62,031 bases of DNA from contig UQLR01000015.1 of the NCBI GenBank assembly GCA_900541975.1, positions 1-62,031 of the forward strand, in the 5' to 3' direction. A program made the translations under genes and the position numbers. Positions 42,174-51,224 of the stretch are shown here, piece after piece. The notes beneath the pieces are model-generated. The model had not been told where the DNA came from. It ran no database searches and was given only the letters and a program-made list of their open reading frames with translations. The DNA is from an uncultured Oscillospiraceae bacterium. Lineage in GTDB: Bacteria > Bacillota > Clostridia > Oscillospirales > Acutalibacteraceae. How positions within the stretch are numbered: the first letter of the stretch is position 1; every line of letters begins with the position of its first letter.

Positions 42174-43814
42174 ATGCACTATATAGTAGGATTGGACATT
42201 GGCGGCACAAAATGCGCTGTTATCCTTGCAACTGTAGGATTGGAAATTCAAATTATGGACCGTCTTTCATTTGCATCTCTTGCAGAAGAGGGGTTTGAGC
42301 AGCTTTGGGCACGCATTTTGGAAAATATGGAGAAAATTGTTAAGAAAAACGCTATGCGCTTTTCACAGGTTACAGCCATTGGCATCAGTTGCGGCGGTCC
42401 TCTTGACAGTAAAAGAGGGGTAATTTTATCTCCGCCAAATCTTCCGGGTTGGGACAACATTCCTATTACAGCTTTATTGCAGGAAAAATTTGGCGTTCCT
42501 GCCTTTTTACAAAATGACGCCAACGCAGGCGCGCTGGCAGAATGGTTGCTGGGCGCTGGAAAGGGCTGCGAACACATGCTGTTCCTTACTATGGGAACAG
42601 GATTTGGATGCGGTGTTATTTCACACGGAAGACTGATAACCGGCACAAATGACCTTGCCGGAGAGGTTGGGCATGTGAGGCTTGCAAAGGAAGGGCCCGT
42701 TGGATTTGGAAAGGCTGGGTCAGCGGAGGGTTTTTGCGGTGGGCAAGGCATTGCAAAGCTGATGGGCGCTTATACGCAGCAGCGTCTGCAACAGGGCTTT
42801 CCACCGCGCTGGGTACAGGATGGGCACCGTTTACCCACGGCATACAGCGCCAGGCTTTTAGGCGCTTATGCCGCGCAAAACGATCCGGATGCTTTAGCCT
42901 TATGGGAAATAGTCGGTGAAAAGCTTGGCAGTGTTTTATCTATATTAATAGACCTTTTTAACCCTTCACGCATTGTAATCGGCAGTATTTTTACCAGATG
43001 CGAAAAATTTTTACGCCCATCTATGGAAAAAATTATACAGCGGGAAGCAATTTCCAGCGCTCGAGAGATATGTGAAATTTGTCCGGCTGACACGGGCGAG
43101 CAGATTGGAGATTTTTCCAGTATTTTATCTGCCTGCTATGCAATGGGTCTGCTGCCTGTTGCACGTGTTCCGTTTAAGGAAGGCGTATCTCAACAGTTTT
43201 CACACCTGTTTGCACGCTATCCTCTTTTTAAACCGTTGGCTTCCAATATAAAAGACGCCTTTTTCCTTTTGCGGCAAAGCTTTGCACAAGAAGGGAAACT
43301 TCTTATATGCGGAAACGGCGGGAGCGCAGCGGATGCAGATCACATTGCAGGCGAACTTATGAAAGGATTTTATCTTCCCCGCACGCTGACGGGAGATTTG
43401 CACGATCGTGCTGTCCGGGCATTTAAGCTGCACGCAAACGCAGAAATCCCCCTGCAAGGGGCGCTTCCCGCGATTGCGCTTTCGGGCGGCAACGCGCTTG
43501 CAACCGCTTTTTGTAATGATGTAGATCCACAATATGTTTACGCCCAGCAGGTATTGGGCTACGGAAAAAAAGGAGACGTTTGCCTACTGATCAGCACCTC
43601 CGGCAATTCCACAAACATTGTGTATGCAGCAAAGCTTGCGCAGCAACTTGGGATTCGAACGATTGCCCTTACCGGACCGCATAAAAGCAGTCTTTCAAAA
43701 ATCTGCGATGTAGCAATCACCTGTCCCGGCAAAAGCACCGCAGATATACAGGAACTGCATTTACCCATCTATCACACGCTCTGCGCCATGCTTGAAGCAC
43801 ACTTCTTTTCTTAA
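42174..43814 (+). CDS. ROK sugar kinase fused to a GmhA-like SIS isomerase
   Basis: 546 residues, two enzymes in one chain. Residues 1 to about 320 are a ROK kinase: VGLDIGGTKCAV (phosphate loop), NDANAGALAEW, TMGTGFGCGVI and AGEVGHVRL. The zinc motif normally CxCGxxGC is replaced by GFGKAGSAEG, so zinc is probably not bound. Residues about 345-546 are a SIS domain closest to phosphoheptose isomerase GmhA: CGNGGSAADADHIAGELMKGF, LISTSGNSTNIV and the active-site-like QELHLPIYHTLCAMLE. It may phosphorylate and isomerise the same sugar in sequence. It is divergent from the operon and ends at a shared terminator. Confidence 0.9.
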   Translation: MHYIVGLDIGGTKCAVILATVGLEIQIMDRLSFASLAEEGFEQLWARILENMEKIVKKNAMRFSQVTAIGISCGGPLDSKRGVILSPPNLPGWDNIPITALLQEKFGVPAFLQNDANAGALAEWLLGAGKGCEHMLFLTMGTGFGCGVISHGRLITGTNDLAGEVGHVRLAKEGPVGFGKAGSAEGFCGGQGIAKLMGAYTQQRLQQGFPPRWVQDGHRLPTAYSARLLGAYAAQNDPDALALWEIVGEKLGSVLSILIDLFNPSRIVIGSIFTRCEKFLRPSMEKIIQREAISSAREICEICPADTGEQIGDFSSILSACYAMGLLPVARVPFKEGVSQQFSHLFARYPLFKPLASNIKDAFFLLRQSFAQEGKLLICGNGGSAADADHIAGELMKGFYLPRTLTGDLHDRAVRAFKLHANAEIPLQGALPAIALSGGNALATAFCNDVDPQYVYAQQVLGYGKKGDVCLLISTSGNSTNIVYAAKLAQQLGIRTIALTGPHKSSLSKICDVAITCPGKSTADIQELHLPIYHTLCAMLEAHFFS

Positions 43815-43843
43815 CGCCGCCTTTTGACTAAACCTTTATACAA

Positions 43844-43884
43844 AAAACAGCCTGCAAACCTTATATAGGTTTGCAGGCTGTTTT
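43844..43884. terminator. bidirectional terminator between convergent genes
   Basis: AAAACAGCCTGCAAACCT and its complement with a 5-base loop. It serves the ROK-SIS gene (+) and the binding-protein gene (-). Confidence 0.9.
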
Positions 43885-44028
43885 CCGTTATTTGAAAAAA
43901 GCAATTAAGCACGCTGGAGGCGGAGGTCCAAACACCACGCCTGCCCTCTTAAATGAACCGGCAAGGGGAGGACAAACATCTTTTGATAAAACCTTCTTAA
44001 CGGGCGAGAAAATCCTGCTGCACTGATA

Positions 44029-45162
44029 TTAATCTCCCAAAAGCGCCGCCATCCAACTGGTTGTCGGCATCCAGGAGCGATCGCTGTACTGCGCTCCGGC
44101 TACCTTATCGAGATTTGTCACATTGATACCGCCTACGGAAACCATTTCCTGTGTAACCAGATTGGCGGGCAATTCCAGCCAATTGCTGACTTTCCCGGTC
44201 AAAGGATCGACAATCTTGTCATATTCTTCTGCCAGCTCCAAAGCCAACACTCGCATCCCAAACTCGCCGTTATAGCTCCAATTGGTAGTAGCACAAGCCT
44301 TCCAGGGAGAGTCCTTCATGGCCATCTTGTCAATATCTGCATCGCAGATATCCACACTCACCATGGGAATATCATAGCCTCCCTCTGTCAGGGCTGTATA
44401 TACACCGCTGGCGTACAGATCGTAACAGCACCAGACGGCGTCAATTTTACCTTCTTCGTATTCAGCCAGCACAGCAGCGGTAACATCACTCATGGATGCT
44501 TCGGCATGCTCATAATTGGAAGGGCCAATGGTTTCGACCGTCCGTATAAGTCCCTGCTGCTCATATTTCTCATATCCTTCCTGCCGGTGGTCAAAGGAAG
44601 AAAGAAAGCCCGGCCCTACCCAAACTTTCAGAATATCGACCGGCTCTCCCGCTGCTACTTTATCAGGATACAGGGTATTGCAGATATAATCCAGCAGCAG
44701 CTCTGCAAGCCGGGCATCCTGCTGAAAAAACTGCGTAGTGCCCTCTATTTTCTGCGTCTGCCCGTTGCTGTCTTGAAAAAGAGTGTCAAAGGCGACGATT
44801 TTCAGATCGGGATATTGCTGTAAAAGCTCTGTAAGAAAGGCATATGTGTAATCCTGCCCACCATGGCTGAGCAGTAAACCGTCGTAGCCGTCGGCAGCGC
44901 ATTGGGAAATTGTCTCCTGCCACCGGGCGTCTGAGCCGTTACAGAAAAAAGCTTTGAATTCCATGCCAAGACTCTCGGCGGTTTTCTGTGCGGAATCAGA
45001 CCACATCTGAAAAATGTCCGACGGCGCCATCTGCATAATATAGGCCACTTTTTTTCCTTTTACAGGGGAGGCTGCATCAGGCGCCGGATCGTTATTTGAA
45101 GTGCAGCCCGCTATGGAAAACAGCAAAACCGCCGCTGTAAGCAAGGCAACTAATTTTTTCAT
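44029..45162 (-). CDS. orphan periplasmic-binding-protein-like lipoprotein (type 1 fold)
   Basis: 377 residues with a lipobox (LLFSIAGC) and a ribose/xylose-binding-protein fold: KKVAYIMQMAPSDIFQMWSDSAQKTAESLGMEF, YDGLLLSHGGQDYTY, KIVAFDTLF and DAVWCCYDLYASGVYTALTEGG. No permease or ATPase is adjacent. It follows cstA by 15 bases and may be a sensor or scavenger for the signalling region rather than a transporter part. AAGGAGC precedes the start. Confidence 0.8.
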   Translation of the reverse strand: MKKLVALLTAAVLLFSIAGCTSNNDPAPDAASPVKGKKVAYIMQMAPSDIFQMWSDSAQKTAESLGMEFKAFFCNGSDARWQETISQCAADGYDGLLLSHGGQDYTYAFLTELLQQYPDLKIVAFDTLFQDSNGQTQKIEGTTQFFQQDARLAELLLDYICNTLYPDKVAAGEPVDILKVWVGPGFLSSFDHRQEGYEKYEQQGLIRTVETIGPSNYEHAEASMSDVTAAVLAEYEEGKIDAVWCCYDLYASGVYTALTEGGYDIPMVSVDICDADIDKMAMKDSPWKACATTNWSYNGEFGMRVLALELAEEYDKIVDPLTGKVSNWLELPANLVTQEMVSVGGINVTNLDKVAGAQYSDRSWMPTTSWMAALLGD

Positions 45163-45177
45163 TATGAGAGCTCCTTC

Positions 45178-46608
45178 TCATCTGTGGGCACGCAGCCGCT
45201 GATTTTTTCTTTCACCGGCTTTAACCACATACAACACCGTGCAGACCAAGGCAAACGCAATACCTATAGGATAAGAAATATCTTGAGAAAGCCGGAAACC
45301 TTCCTCGGCCATCAGGATATAGGTACTGGACACGCCGGACATAAAAGCGGCGGGTATTGCGCATATCACAGAATACCACCATTTTTTTGCGTTTCTTGCC
45401 AGATATATGGCGGCCGCCCACAGGGTAATCATGGCCAGCGTTTGGTTGCTCCAGGAAAAATAGCGCCAAATTACATCAAAGTCCAGCTGCGTCAATATCG
45501 CGCCTGCTGCGAGCAATGGAATGGTAATAACCAGCCTTTTTCTCATCTTTGACTGGTCAATTTTAAACCAGTCTGCAATTGTCAGCCGGGCGCTGCGAAA
45601 AGCCGTGTCACCCGAAGAAACCGGACAGGCTACAACGCCGACAATCGCCAGCGCGCCTCCTGCAATACCCAGCAGTGACACGGAAATATCGTATACCACG
45701 CCGGACTGCCCCAGCTCCGCCAAAGCGTTTTGCAAGCCGCCCGTGGCCCCGTAAAAAGCAACGCCCGCCGCTGCCCAAACAAGCGCAATGACGCTCTCTG
45801 CAATCATTGCACCGTAAAACACCTTGCGCCCGTCTTTTTCCTGCTTCAGGCAACGCGCCATCATGGGTGACTGGGTTGCATGAAATCCGGATACCGCACC
45901 ACAGGCCACAGTAATGAACATAAACGGCCAGACCGGCTGTCCTTCCGGATGCAGATTTTCAAACGTCATTTCAGGGAGCTGATAGCCCCCGGCTATCAGT
46001 CCGCCAATAATGCCTATCGCCATTGCCAGCAGCACCGCGCCGAAGATAGGGTACAGTTTGCCAATCAGCTTATCAATTGGAAGCAAAGTCGCCAGAAAAT
46101 AATAGAGCAAAATGACTACGATCCAAAAGGTTGTATTCATCCAATCTGGCGTCAACCGGGCAAGCAATGCCGCCGGACTGGTGGTAAACACCGTACCAAC
46201 CAGGATTAAAAGAACCACCGAAAACACGCGCATGATCTGTTTTGCAATTTTCCCCAGATATTTCCCTACCATTTCCGACACAGACGCGCCGTTTAAACGC
46301 ACAGAAATCATACCGCTCATATAGTCGTGCACCGCGCCGCCCAGAATGGAGCCGAACACAATCCATAAAAATACCACAGGTCCAAATACTGCGCCCATTA
46401 GCGCACCAAAGATAGGGCCTGTACCTGCTATATTTAATAATTGTATAAGAAATATCCGCCAGGTTTTCATGGGAACGTAGTCTACCCCGTCGGGGTGATC
46501 TACAGCCGGTGTTGGCCGGTCATCCGGACGAAATATTTTTTCTGTGAGCTTCCCATACAGAAAATACCCACCGATGAGAAGAACAATTGCACAAACAAAC
46601 GTGAGCAT
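45178..46608 (-). CDS. cstA: CstA-family carbon-starvation transporter
   Basis: 476 residues with about 12 membrane helices and CstA signatures: FRPDDRPTPAVDHPDGVDYVP, LNIAGTGPIFGALMG and GSILGGAVHDYMSGMISVR. CstA-type proteins import pyruvate or peptides in starvation. This is the short Gram-positive form (E. coli CstA is about 700). It lies between the signalling genes and the orphan binding protein and may be an output target of that system. Confidence 0.92.
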   Translation of the reverse strand: MLTFVCAIVLLIGGYFLYGKLTEKIFRPDDRPTPAVDHPDGVDYVPMKTWRIFLIQLLNIAGTGPIFGALMGAVFGPVVFLWIVFGSILGGAVHDYMSGMISVRLNGASVSEMVGKYLGKIAKQIMRVFSVVLLILVGTVFTTSPAALLARLTPDWMNTTFWIVVILLYYFLATLLPIDKLIGKLYPIFGAVLLAMAIGIIGGLIAGGYQLPEMTFENLHPEGQPVWPFMFITVACGAVSGFHATQSPMMARCLKQEKDGRKVFYGAMIAESVIALVWAAAGVAFYGATGGLQNALAELGQSGVVYDISVSLLGIAGGALAIVGVVACPVSSGDTAFRSARLTIADWFKIDQSKMRKRLVITIPLLAAGAILTQLDFDVIWRYFSWSNQTLAMITLWAAAIYLARNAKKWWYSVICAIPAAFMSGVSSTYILMAEEGFRLSQDISYPIGIAFALVCTVLYVVKAGERKNQRLRAHR

Positions 46609-46664
46609 TTGTATCCATCACCCTTTCGTCTTCTATTATCGGGCTGTAAACACAGCTTTTGCAC

Positions 46665-46772
46665 CTAAACGGCAATGATCGCCCTGCCAAATGACATCTT
46701 GCATTCTGGCCGGCATACAGCCGTGCCATTCACAAACAGCTTAAATTTATCATTTACATGCGGGCTTACCAT
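46665..46772 (-). CDS. possible 35-residue ORF overlapping the kinase stop
   Basis: MVSPHVNDKFKLFVNGTAVC... starts at ATG 46772 inside the restored end of the RsbW-like frame (GGATGGTAA), with AAAAGAGG just before it. It could be coupled translation of a micro-protein; support is only the overlap. Confidence 0.25.
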   Translation of the reverse strand: MVSPHVNDKFKLFVNGTAVCRPECKMSFGRAIIAV

Positions 46773-47162
46773 CCTCTTTTGATGGTAAGAATGTTAATCC
46801 CGTTGTGATATTTATAGGACACAGCATCCATGCTTTTTTTCGATAGGAATGCCCAGTCCTCCGATCTCCCGTTCCTCGGCGGACAAGGTGGTGTCTGCCT
46901 CCTCTCTGGAAAGCGGAGCAGAGGGCTTGCCGTGATCCAGAAACTGAATGGTCACCTGCAAAGGGGCGTTGCCCACTGTACAAGCCTCTCCCATTTTCGG
47001 ATGATAGGCGTAACGAGCCATGTTGACATAAATCTCTTCCACTGCCACCTGATTCTGCATTGCAGCCTTCATGGGACAATCTGCCGCTTCCAGCTCGGCG
47101 GAGATAAAAGCCTGAACGGTTTCCAGCTTCTCCAGTGTTGCAGGTAACGTTAAGTTTTTCAT
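46766..47162 (-). pseudogene. RsbW-like anti-sigma kinase, frameshifted near the C-terminus
   Basis: ATP-binding regulator of the RsbW/SpoIIAB type, which binds a sigma factor and phosphorylates a STAS partner. MKNLTLPATLEKLETVQAFISAEL leads into MQNQVAVEEIYVNMARYAY (N-box) and FLDHGKPSAPL with GGLGI. After GGLGIPIE a run of seven A on the coding strand throws the frame, giving KKHGCCVL and a stop at 46812. Changing the run by one or two bases restores KSMDAVSYKYHNGINILTIKRGW, the standard family ending. ATG at 47162 follows GAGGTGGGAG. It overlaps the phosphatase operon end-to-start. Confidence 0.78.
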
Positions 47163-47172
47163 CTCTCCCACC

Positions 47173-48579
47173 TCATCCCTTAATTTGCAGAGCCAACATG
47201 GTAATATCATCAAATTGAGGTGCTTCTCCTACAAACCGGTCGACGTCATCCTTAACCGCATGTAAAAGCTCCTTTGGCGTTCCGTCCGAAGCACGATTTA
47301 AAGCAGCCAGCATCCGTCCAGTGCCATATAAGGTATTGGCCGCATCGGTAGCCTCGGCTACCCCATCGGTATAGATAAACAGCATGTCTCCCTTGTGCAG
47401 TTCCAGGTTATATTCCCGATAGCGGGCATTTTCCATTCCCGCCAGTACAAAACCAGATTTTTCTTTATACAGGGCAAACTCTCCGTTTGCCCGTTTGATC
47501 GCCGGAAACTCGTGTCCGGCATTTGCAACTTTCAGCCTGCCTGTGGAGATTTCATAAATCCCCAGCCAGACCGTAACAAACATTTCCGCTTCGTTGTTTT
47601 CACACAGCTGGTTGTTCACCGTTTCCAGTACTGCCCGGGGTGACAAGCCGCTCTGCGCTGCGTTTTTCAGCAATGTTTTTGCAATAACCATAAACAATGC
47701 CGCCGGTATACCCTTTCCCGACACATCTGCCATAACCAGCGCCAGATGATCCGCATCTGTCAGAAAGAAGTCATAAAAGTCTCCTCCCACCTCTCTGGCA
47801 GGGTTCATGGCGGCATAGATATCAAATTCCTTTCGCTCCGGGAACGCAGGAAAAATACAGGGTAACATGGACGCCTGAATCTGAGTGGCCACATGCAGTT
47901 CCGCACCTATACGCTGCTTTTCCCGGTTGTCTGCTTCCTGTCGGCGCAACAGATTATGTGTACGCTTGGACAGGGTAATACCGATCAGATACACTACTAC
48001 CAGAATAGCTGCCCGGGGAATGTAATAAAAATTAAATACCCGCAGTAAAAGATTATCCCCCGCTGCTATTGCATCCGAAATAAACGCCGCCCGCATGGTA
48101 ATTCCCTCCAGCACTTCGCTGCTGCGCATCATGTTGGCGTCCCATACACCGTAGTACAGGCCAATATATACCGCACAAAGCATGCACAGCAGCACACCTG
48201 CCAGCGTGAAATGGGTGAAGCGGGGGGAATAATAGTGGCAGGATACAATAACAGGACAGGCCCAGGCCAGCACCAGCTGAATGGTCAAGGTGGAGGACAG
48301 TGTGCCGATCCCCAACAGAAAACAGCCCATGATAACATATTTGAGCATCCATTGTCTGCGTTTCCACACCCGTACCAGCAGAGAAGGCAATAAAAACAGC
48401 AAAACACCGGTGGGCATAGCCAGGTTCATCAGTAGTTTATCTACAATAAAAAAGCCAAAGATATTCAGCGCCCACATGAATAACGCCACACCAGCCGCCA
48501 CCGCAAGGCAAAAAGCCGTATAACGGTTGGCGTTTTTCTCATTCACCTGAAAAATAGTTTGATCTTTGCCGGTACGCAC
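47173..48579 (-). CDS. membrane SpoIIE/RsbU-type PP2C phosphatase
   Basis: 468 residues: six membrane helices (about 20-205), a coiled linker (RRQEADNREKQRIGAELHVATQIQASMLP), then a PP2C domain with REVGGDFYDFF, LVMADVSGKGIPAALFM, VANAGHEFP, FIYTDGVAEATD and FDDITMLAL. These supply the metal-binding aspartates. It should dephosphorylate a STAS anti-anti-sigma protein such as 53695-53991 in answer to a membrane signal. GTG start at 48579. It is followed directly by the RsbW-like gene. Confidence 0.92.
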   Translation of the reverse strand: MRTGKDQTIFQVNEKNANRYTAFCLAVAAGVALFMWALNIFGFFIVDKLLMNLAMPTGVLLFLLPSLLVRVWKRRQWMLKYVIMGCFLLGIGTLSSTLTIQLVLAWACPVIVSCHYYSPRFTHFTLAGVLLCMLCAVYIGLYYGVWDANMMRSSEVLEGITMRAAFISDAIAAGDNLLLRVFNFYYIPRAAILVVVYLIGITLSKRTHNLLRRQEADNREKQRIGAELHVATQIQASMLPCIFPAFPERKEFDIYAAMNPAREVGGDFYDFFLTDADHLALVMADVSGKGIPAALFMVIAKTLLKNAAQSGLSPRAVLETVNNQLCENNEAEMFVTVWLGIYEISTGRLKVANAGHEFPAIKRANGEFALYKEKSGFVLAGMENARYREYNLELHKGDMLFIYTDGVAEATDAANTLYGTGRMLAALNRASDGTPKELLHAVKDDVDRFVGEAPQFDDITMLALQIKG

Positions 48580-48697
48580 TGGCCTGCCACCCCTTTTTCA
48601 TGATCAACCTAGTTGAAAACACTCTGTCATTTAGAATATCTGTTTACAACGTTTGTTTCTTATACGGTTGCCGGTTACCCAGAGACCGGGAGAGTTA

Positions 48698-49888
48698 TCA
48701 GTCTCCAATATCGGTATGTCCCTGCTCAAATTCCCATTGCAGCCCATATTTGTCAATAAAATAAAAATATCGCACACCGCTTAGAATTTTAGCCGTCTGT
48801 ACATTCCGCGCATCGCTTTGCATGTTCTGGTCAAAAAAGTGCACTTCAGAAGGGCTGGTTTCGCTGATCTGAAATACACGGTAATCCTCCGTCTGATTGA
48901 TCAATTGCGTATCAGGCATAGCTTTAATATGTAAAAACGCCTCTTCAATATTGGTAATTTTCAGCGCCACGTGCCGGGCTCCACTGACGTCGTTGGCGGC
49001 AAACAACACCGGTTCTTTTCGCCCCTCCGGATAATGATACTGCATCAGCTCCAGTGTCAGTTTTGTCCCTGGAACATTGACAAAGGCAATGGAAACATCT
49101 CCCTGCGCCGCCTCATGAATAAAGCCGCCGGCCTTAAAAAAGCCTTCATTCTTCCAGTGGGATAAATAGTGGTCTGGCACAACGCCCAGCAGCTTTTGAT
49201 AGTAGTCCACCGCCTCCATCATGTCGTCTACAAAGATGCACACATGCGACAATCCGGTGAATTTTGGCATGGCGGCCTGTACAGGAGGAGAAAATTGTTT
49301 TTTAACCACCAGCTCTACCCAATGGTTTTTCATTGAGACTACAATGTCGTCCGCCAATCCAATCAGAATGGATTTCTCCACACCCTCCATCTCCGCCTGT
49401 TTTTGCTCTTTAGACTGGCTCTTTTCATACTCTGTCAGCGACCATACCGGCGCCATATTCCGTATGGAAGGCATTCCGGTGGGCATGCCTTCCATAAACC
49501 CGGTACTCATAGACATATAAAATTTAGGGTGATCCTCTCTGCTGAGCATCCCCGCCAGCAGGGCGCTGATCTTGTTCTTCAGTCCCTTCACGGGTGCGTT
49601 TACTTTTGCTTTGGAAGCCGCTATAAAGGCGGCCTTTGCTTCCTCCTCTATGGGAGCCGTGGCAGTCAGGTGCAATTGGCAGGCAGCTCCTTCCCATTCC
49701 ATCCACAAAGCGCCCTTGCAGTTGGCCAGTATGTCTGTGGTCATAGAAATCATTTCCTCTGTCAGTAAACGCAGCATATTGGTTTGTTCCCGATCAAATC
49801 CCGCCTGCGCAGAAGCATGCTCCACCTCCTGCAGCGCCTCCACAGCGCAGGACAGATTGTTTGACAGCTTAATTTCTTTTGATTTCAT
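48698..49888 (-). CDS. kinase-fold-like domain fused to a VOC (glyoxalase-fold) domain
   Basis: 396 residues. The first 200 include LRLLTEEMISMTTDILANCKGALWMEWEGA, and later ILIGLADDIVVSMKNHWVELVVKKQF, which resembles a degraded RsbW-type ATPase fold lacking clear G-boxes. Residues about 215-390 form a VOC module: GLSHVCIFVDDMMEAVDYYQKLLGV, GARHVALKITNIEEAFLHI and a final FYFIDKYGLQWEFEQG. The VOC part could bind a small molecule and make this a ligand sensor. AAAGGAA precedes the ATG. It lies upstream of the phosphatase in the same direction. Confidence 0.6.
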   Translation of the reverse strand: MKSKEIKLSNNLSCAVEALQEVEHASAQAGFDREQTNMLRLLTEEMISMTTDILANCKGALWMEWEGAACQLHLTATAPIEEEAKAAFIAASKAKVNAPVKGLKNKISALLAGMLSREDHPKFYMSMSTGFMEGMPTGMPSIRNMAPVWSLTEYEKSQSKEQKQAEMEGVEKSILIGLADDIVVSMKNHWVELVVKKQFSPPVQAAMPKFTGLSHVCIFVDDMMEAVDYYQKLLGVVPDHYLSHWKNEGFFKAGGFIHEAAQGDVSIAFVNVPGTKLTLELMQYHYPEGRKEPVLFAANDVSGARHVALKITNIEEAFLHIKAMPDTQLINQTEDYRVFQISETSPSEVHFFDQNMQSDARNVQTAKILSGVRYFYFIDKYGLQWEFEQGHTDIGD

Positions 49889-50076
49889 GTTTGATTCCTT
49901 TCTAATTTTTTAAGATAATTTTATTCCCAGGCTCTATAGGATCCAATATCCGTTATATTGCAGAATTCATCTATTCTCGGTCTATGGCCGCTTTACACCC
50001 CTCCTTTTTTGTACGGCTTTCTTCCTTTTCAACAATTCCGCCAGAAAGCGCTGTTGTCATAGAGCCTTACAGTGAA

Positions 50077-50727
50077 TCATTCCGGTTCCTGTTTTAGATT
50101 CCGCTTTCTGTAAATTTTGTAGCACAGAATACATATTCCTGTCAACAGCAGAGGAATCAGACAGCCCCAAAACCGGTACGCTCTTTCCTCTGCTTCTATT
50201 AGAAGATTGAAAGTGCCGTGAACCATTATGGCTGTACAAAGGAAACCGAAAAAACTGACGGTGGCAAATTTTTTCCTTTTATAAAGCAAACAAACGCCAA
50301 TTCCGGCAATCATGGTGCACAACGGGTGCAGAACTCCGGTAGCCAAACCACGGACAATGGAAAAAAGCAGGCTCTCCGAGCCATATGTAACCAAGTAACT
50401 GCAATTTTCCAAAACAGCAAAGCCAAGCCCGATTTCTACGGCAACGGTTATCACCTGTTTTCTGTTTTGTGCAAATGCTTCTGCAAAAAATAAAACAGGA
50501 AACATTTTTAACAGTTCCTCCACAATGGGCGTAAGATTCTGTACAGCCTCGCTTCCCGTCATTTGGAAAAGCATCGTAAAACAGGAATTGATGTATCCGG
50601 CAAGGAGCGCCGCGCCAAACCCCGCCAACAATGAAAGCAAATGGCGTCGTTCCTCCTTTTCCATAACAAAACAAAAAACAAATAATGGTGAAGCCAGTGC
50701 AATAAAAATATGTTCTATTTCTATCAT
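50077..50727 (-). CDS. prsW: PrsW-family intramembrane metalloprotease
   Basis: 216 residues, about seven membrane helices. PrsW/CPBP-type motifs are present: Glu70-Glu71 in PIVEELLKMFP, Glu107-Asn108 in GFAVLENC, His134 in VLHPLC and His170 in MVHGTFN. PrsW proteins cleave membrane-anchored substrates such as anti-sigma factors. It is the last gene of the unit with the aerolysin-like protein, whose membrane anchor is an obvious candidate substrate, though that is inference. Confidence 0.85.
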   Translation of the reverse strand: MIEIEHIFIALASPLFVFCFVMEKEERRHLLSLLAGFGAALLAGYINSCFTMLFQMTGSEAVQNLTPIVEELLKMFPVLFFAEAFAQNRKQVITVAVEIGLGFAVLENCSYLVTYGSESLLFSIVRGLATGVLHPLCTMIAGIGVCLLYKRKKFATVSFFGFLCTAIMVHGTFNLLIEAEERAYRFWGCLIPLLLTGICILCYKIYRKRNLKQEPE

Positions 50728-50746
50728 AAATGTACCTCATTTTGTC

Positions 50747-51223
50747 TTAAAGCTTCTTTGCGCCTTCTACTTTGCTTCTTGTCTGGATTGTAACCGCATA
50801 AATACAAAAGACAGATACCAGATAACAAGCTATAAATAAAATTTGGTTTCCCAACACGCCTGCAATCGCTTCAATCACCATTGCTACAGCTCCCACAAGT
50901 AAAAATACCTGCAGCCTTTTTTTTAAAGCGCTCTTTTGGTTTTTGCAGCTCTCAGGCAAACGGTAAAGACAAAATTCGGCGGCAACCAGAAAACAAATGG
51001 CGCCCAGCATGGCAATCAGGTCCATCTCCAAGCCATCATTTTCAATCCCATTGACTGCCCGGTTTAAAAGCGCATAAAAATTTTTCATAAAATAACACAC
51101 GGTATATCCCAGTAGCATTTGTAAAAGCATACTGTCCCGCTGCCGCAGCACGTTTTGGAATGCAAGGAAAACCGGTACCAGCAGCAGTGCGGCGCATAAA
51201 AGCATCATCTCAAATGTCAGCAT
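50747..51223 (-). CDS. small polytopic membrane protein
   Basis: 158 residues with four or five helices (MMLLCAALLLVPVFLAF, MLLGYTVCYFMKNFYALL, LIAMLGAICFLVAAEFCLY, QVFLLVGAVAMVIEAIAG, ILFIACYLVSVFCIYAV). No family recognised. It is squeezed between the aerolysin-like gene (1-base gap) and prsW, so it probably works with them. Confidence 0.65.
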   Translation of the reverse strand: MLTFEMMLLCAALLLVPVFLAFQNVLRQRDSMLLQMLLGYTVCYFMKNFYALLNRAVNGIENDGLEMDLIAMLGAICFLVAAEFCLYRLPESCKNQKSALKKRLQVFLLVGAVAMVIEAIAGVLGNQILFIACYLVSVFCIYAVTIQTRSKVEGAKKL

Positions 51224-51224
51224 A

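Noticed and set aside
46830..46860. Programmed -1 frameshift at the A-AAA-AAG heptamer in the RsbW-like gene
   Set aside because: The family-like C-terminus is reached by a +1 (or -2) change, not by -1, so a dnaX-type signal does not explain it. An indel or read error is simpler.
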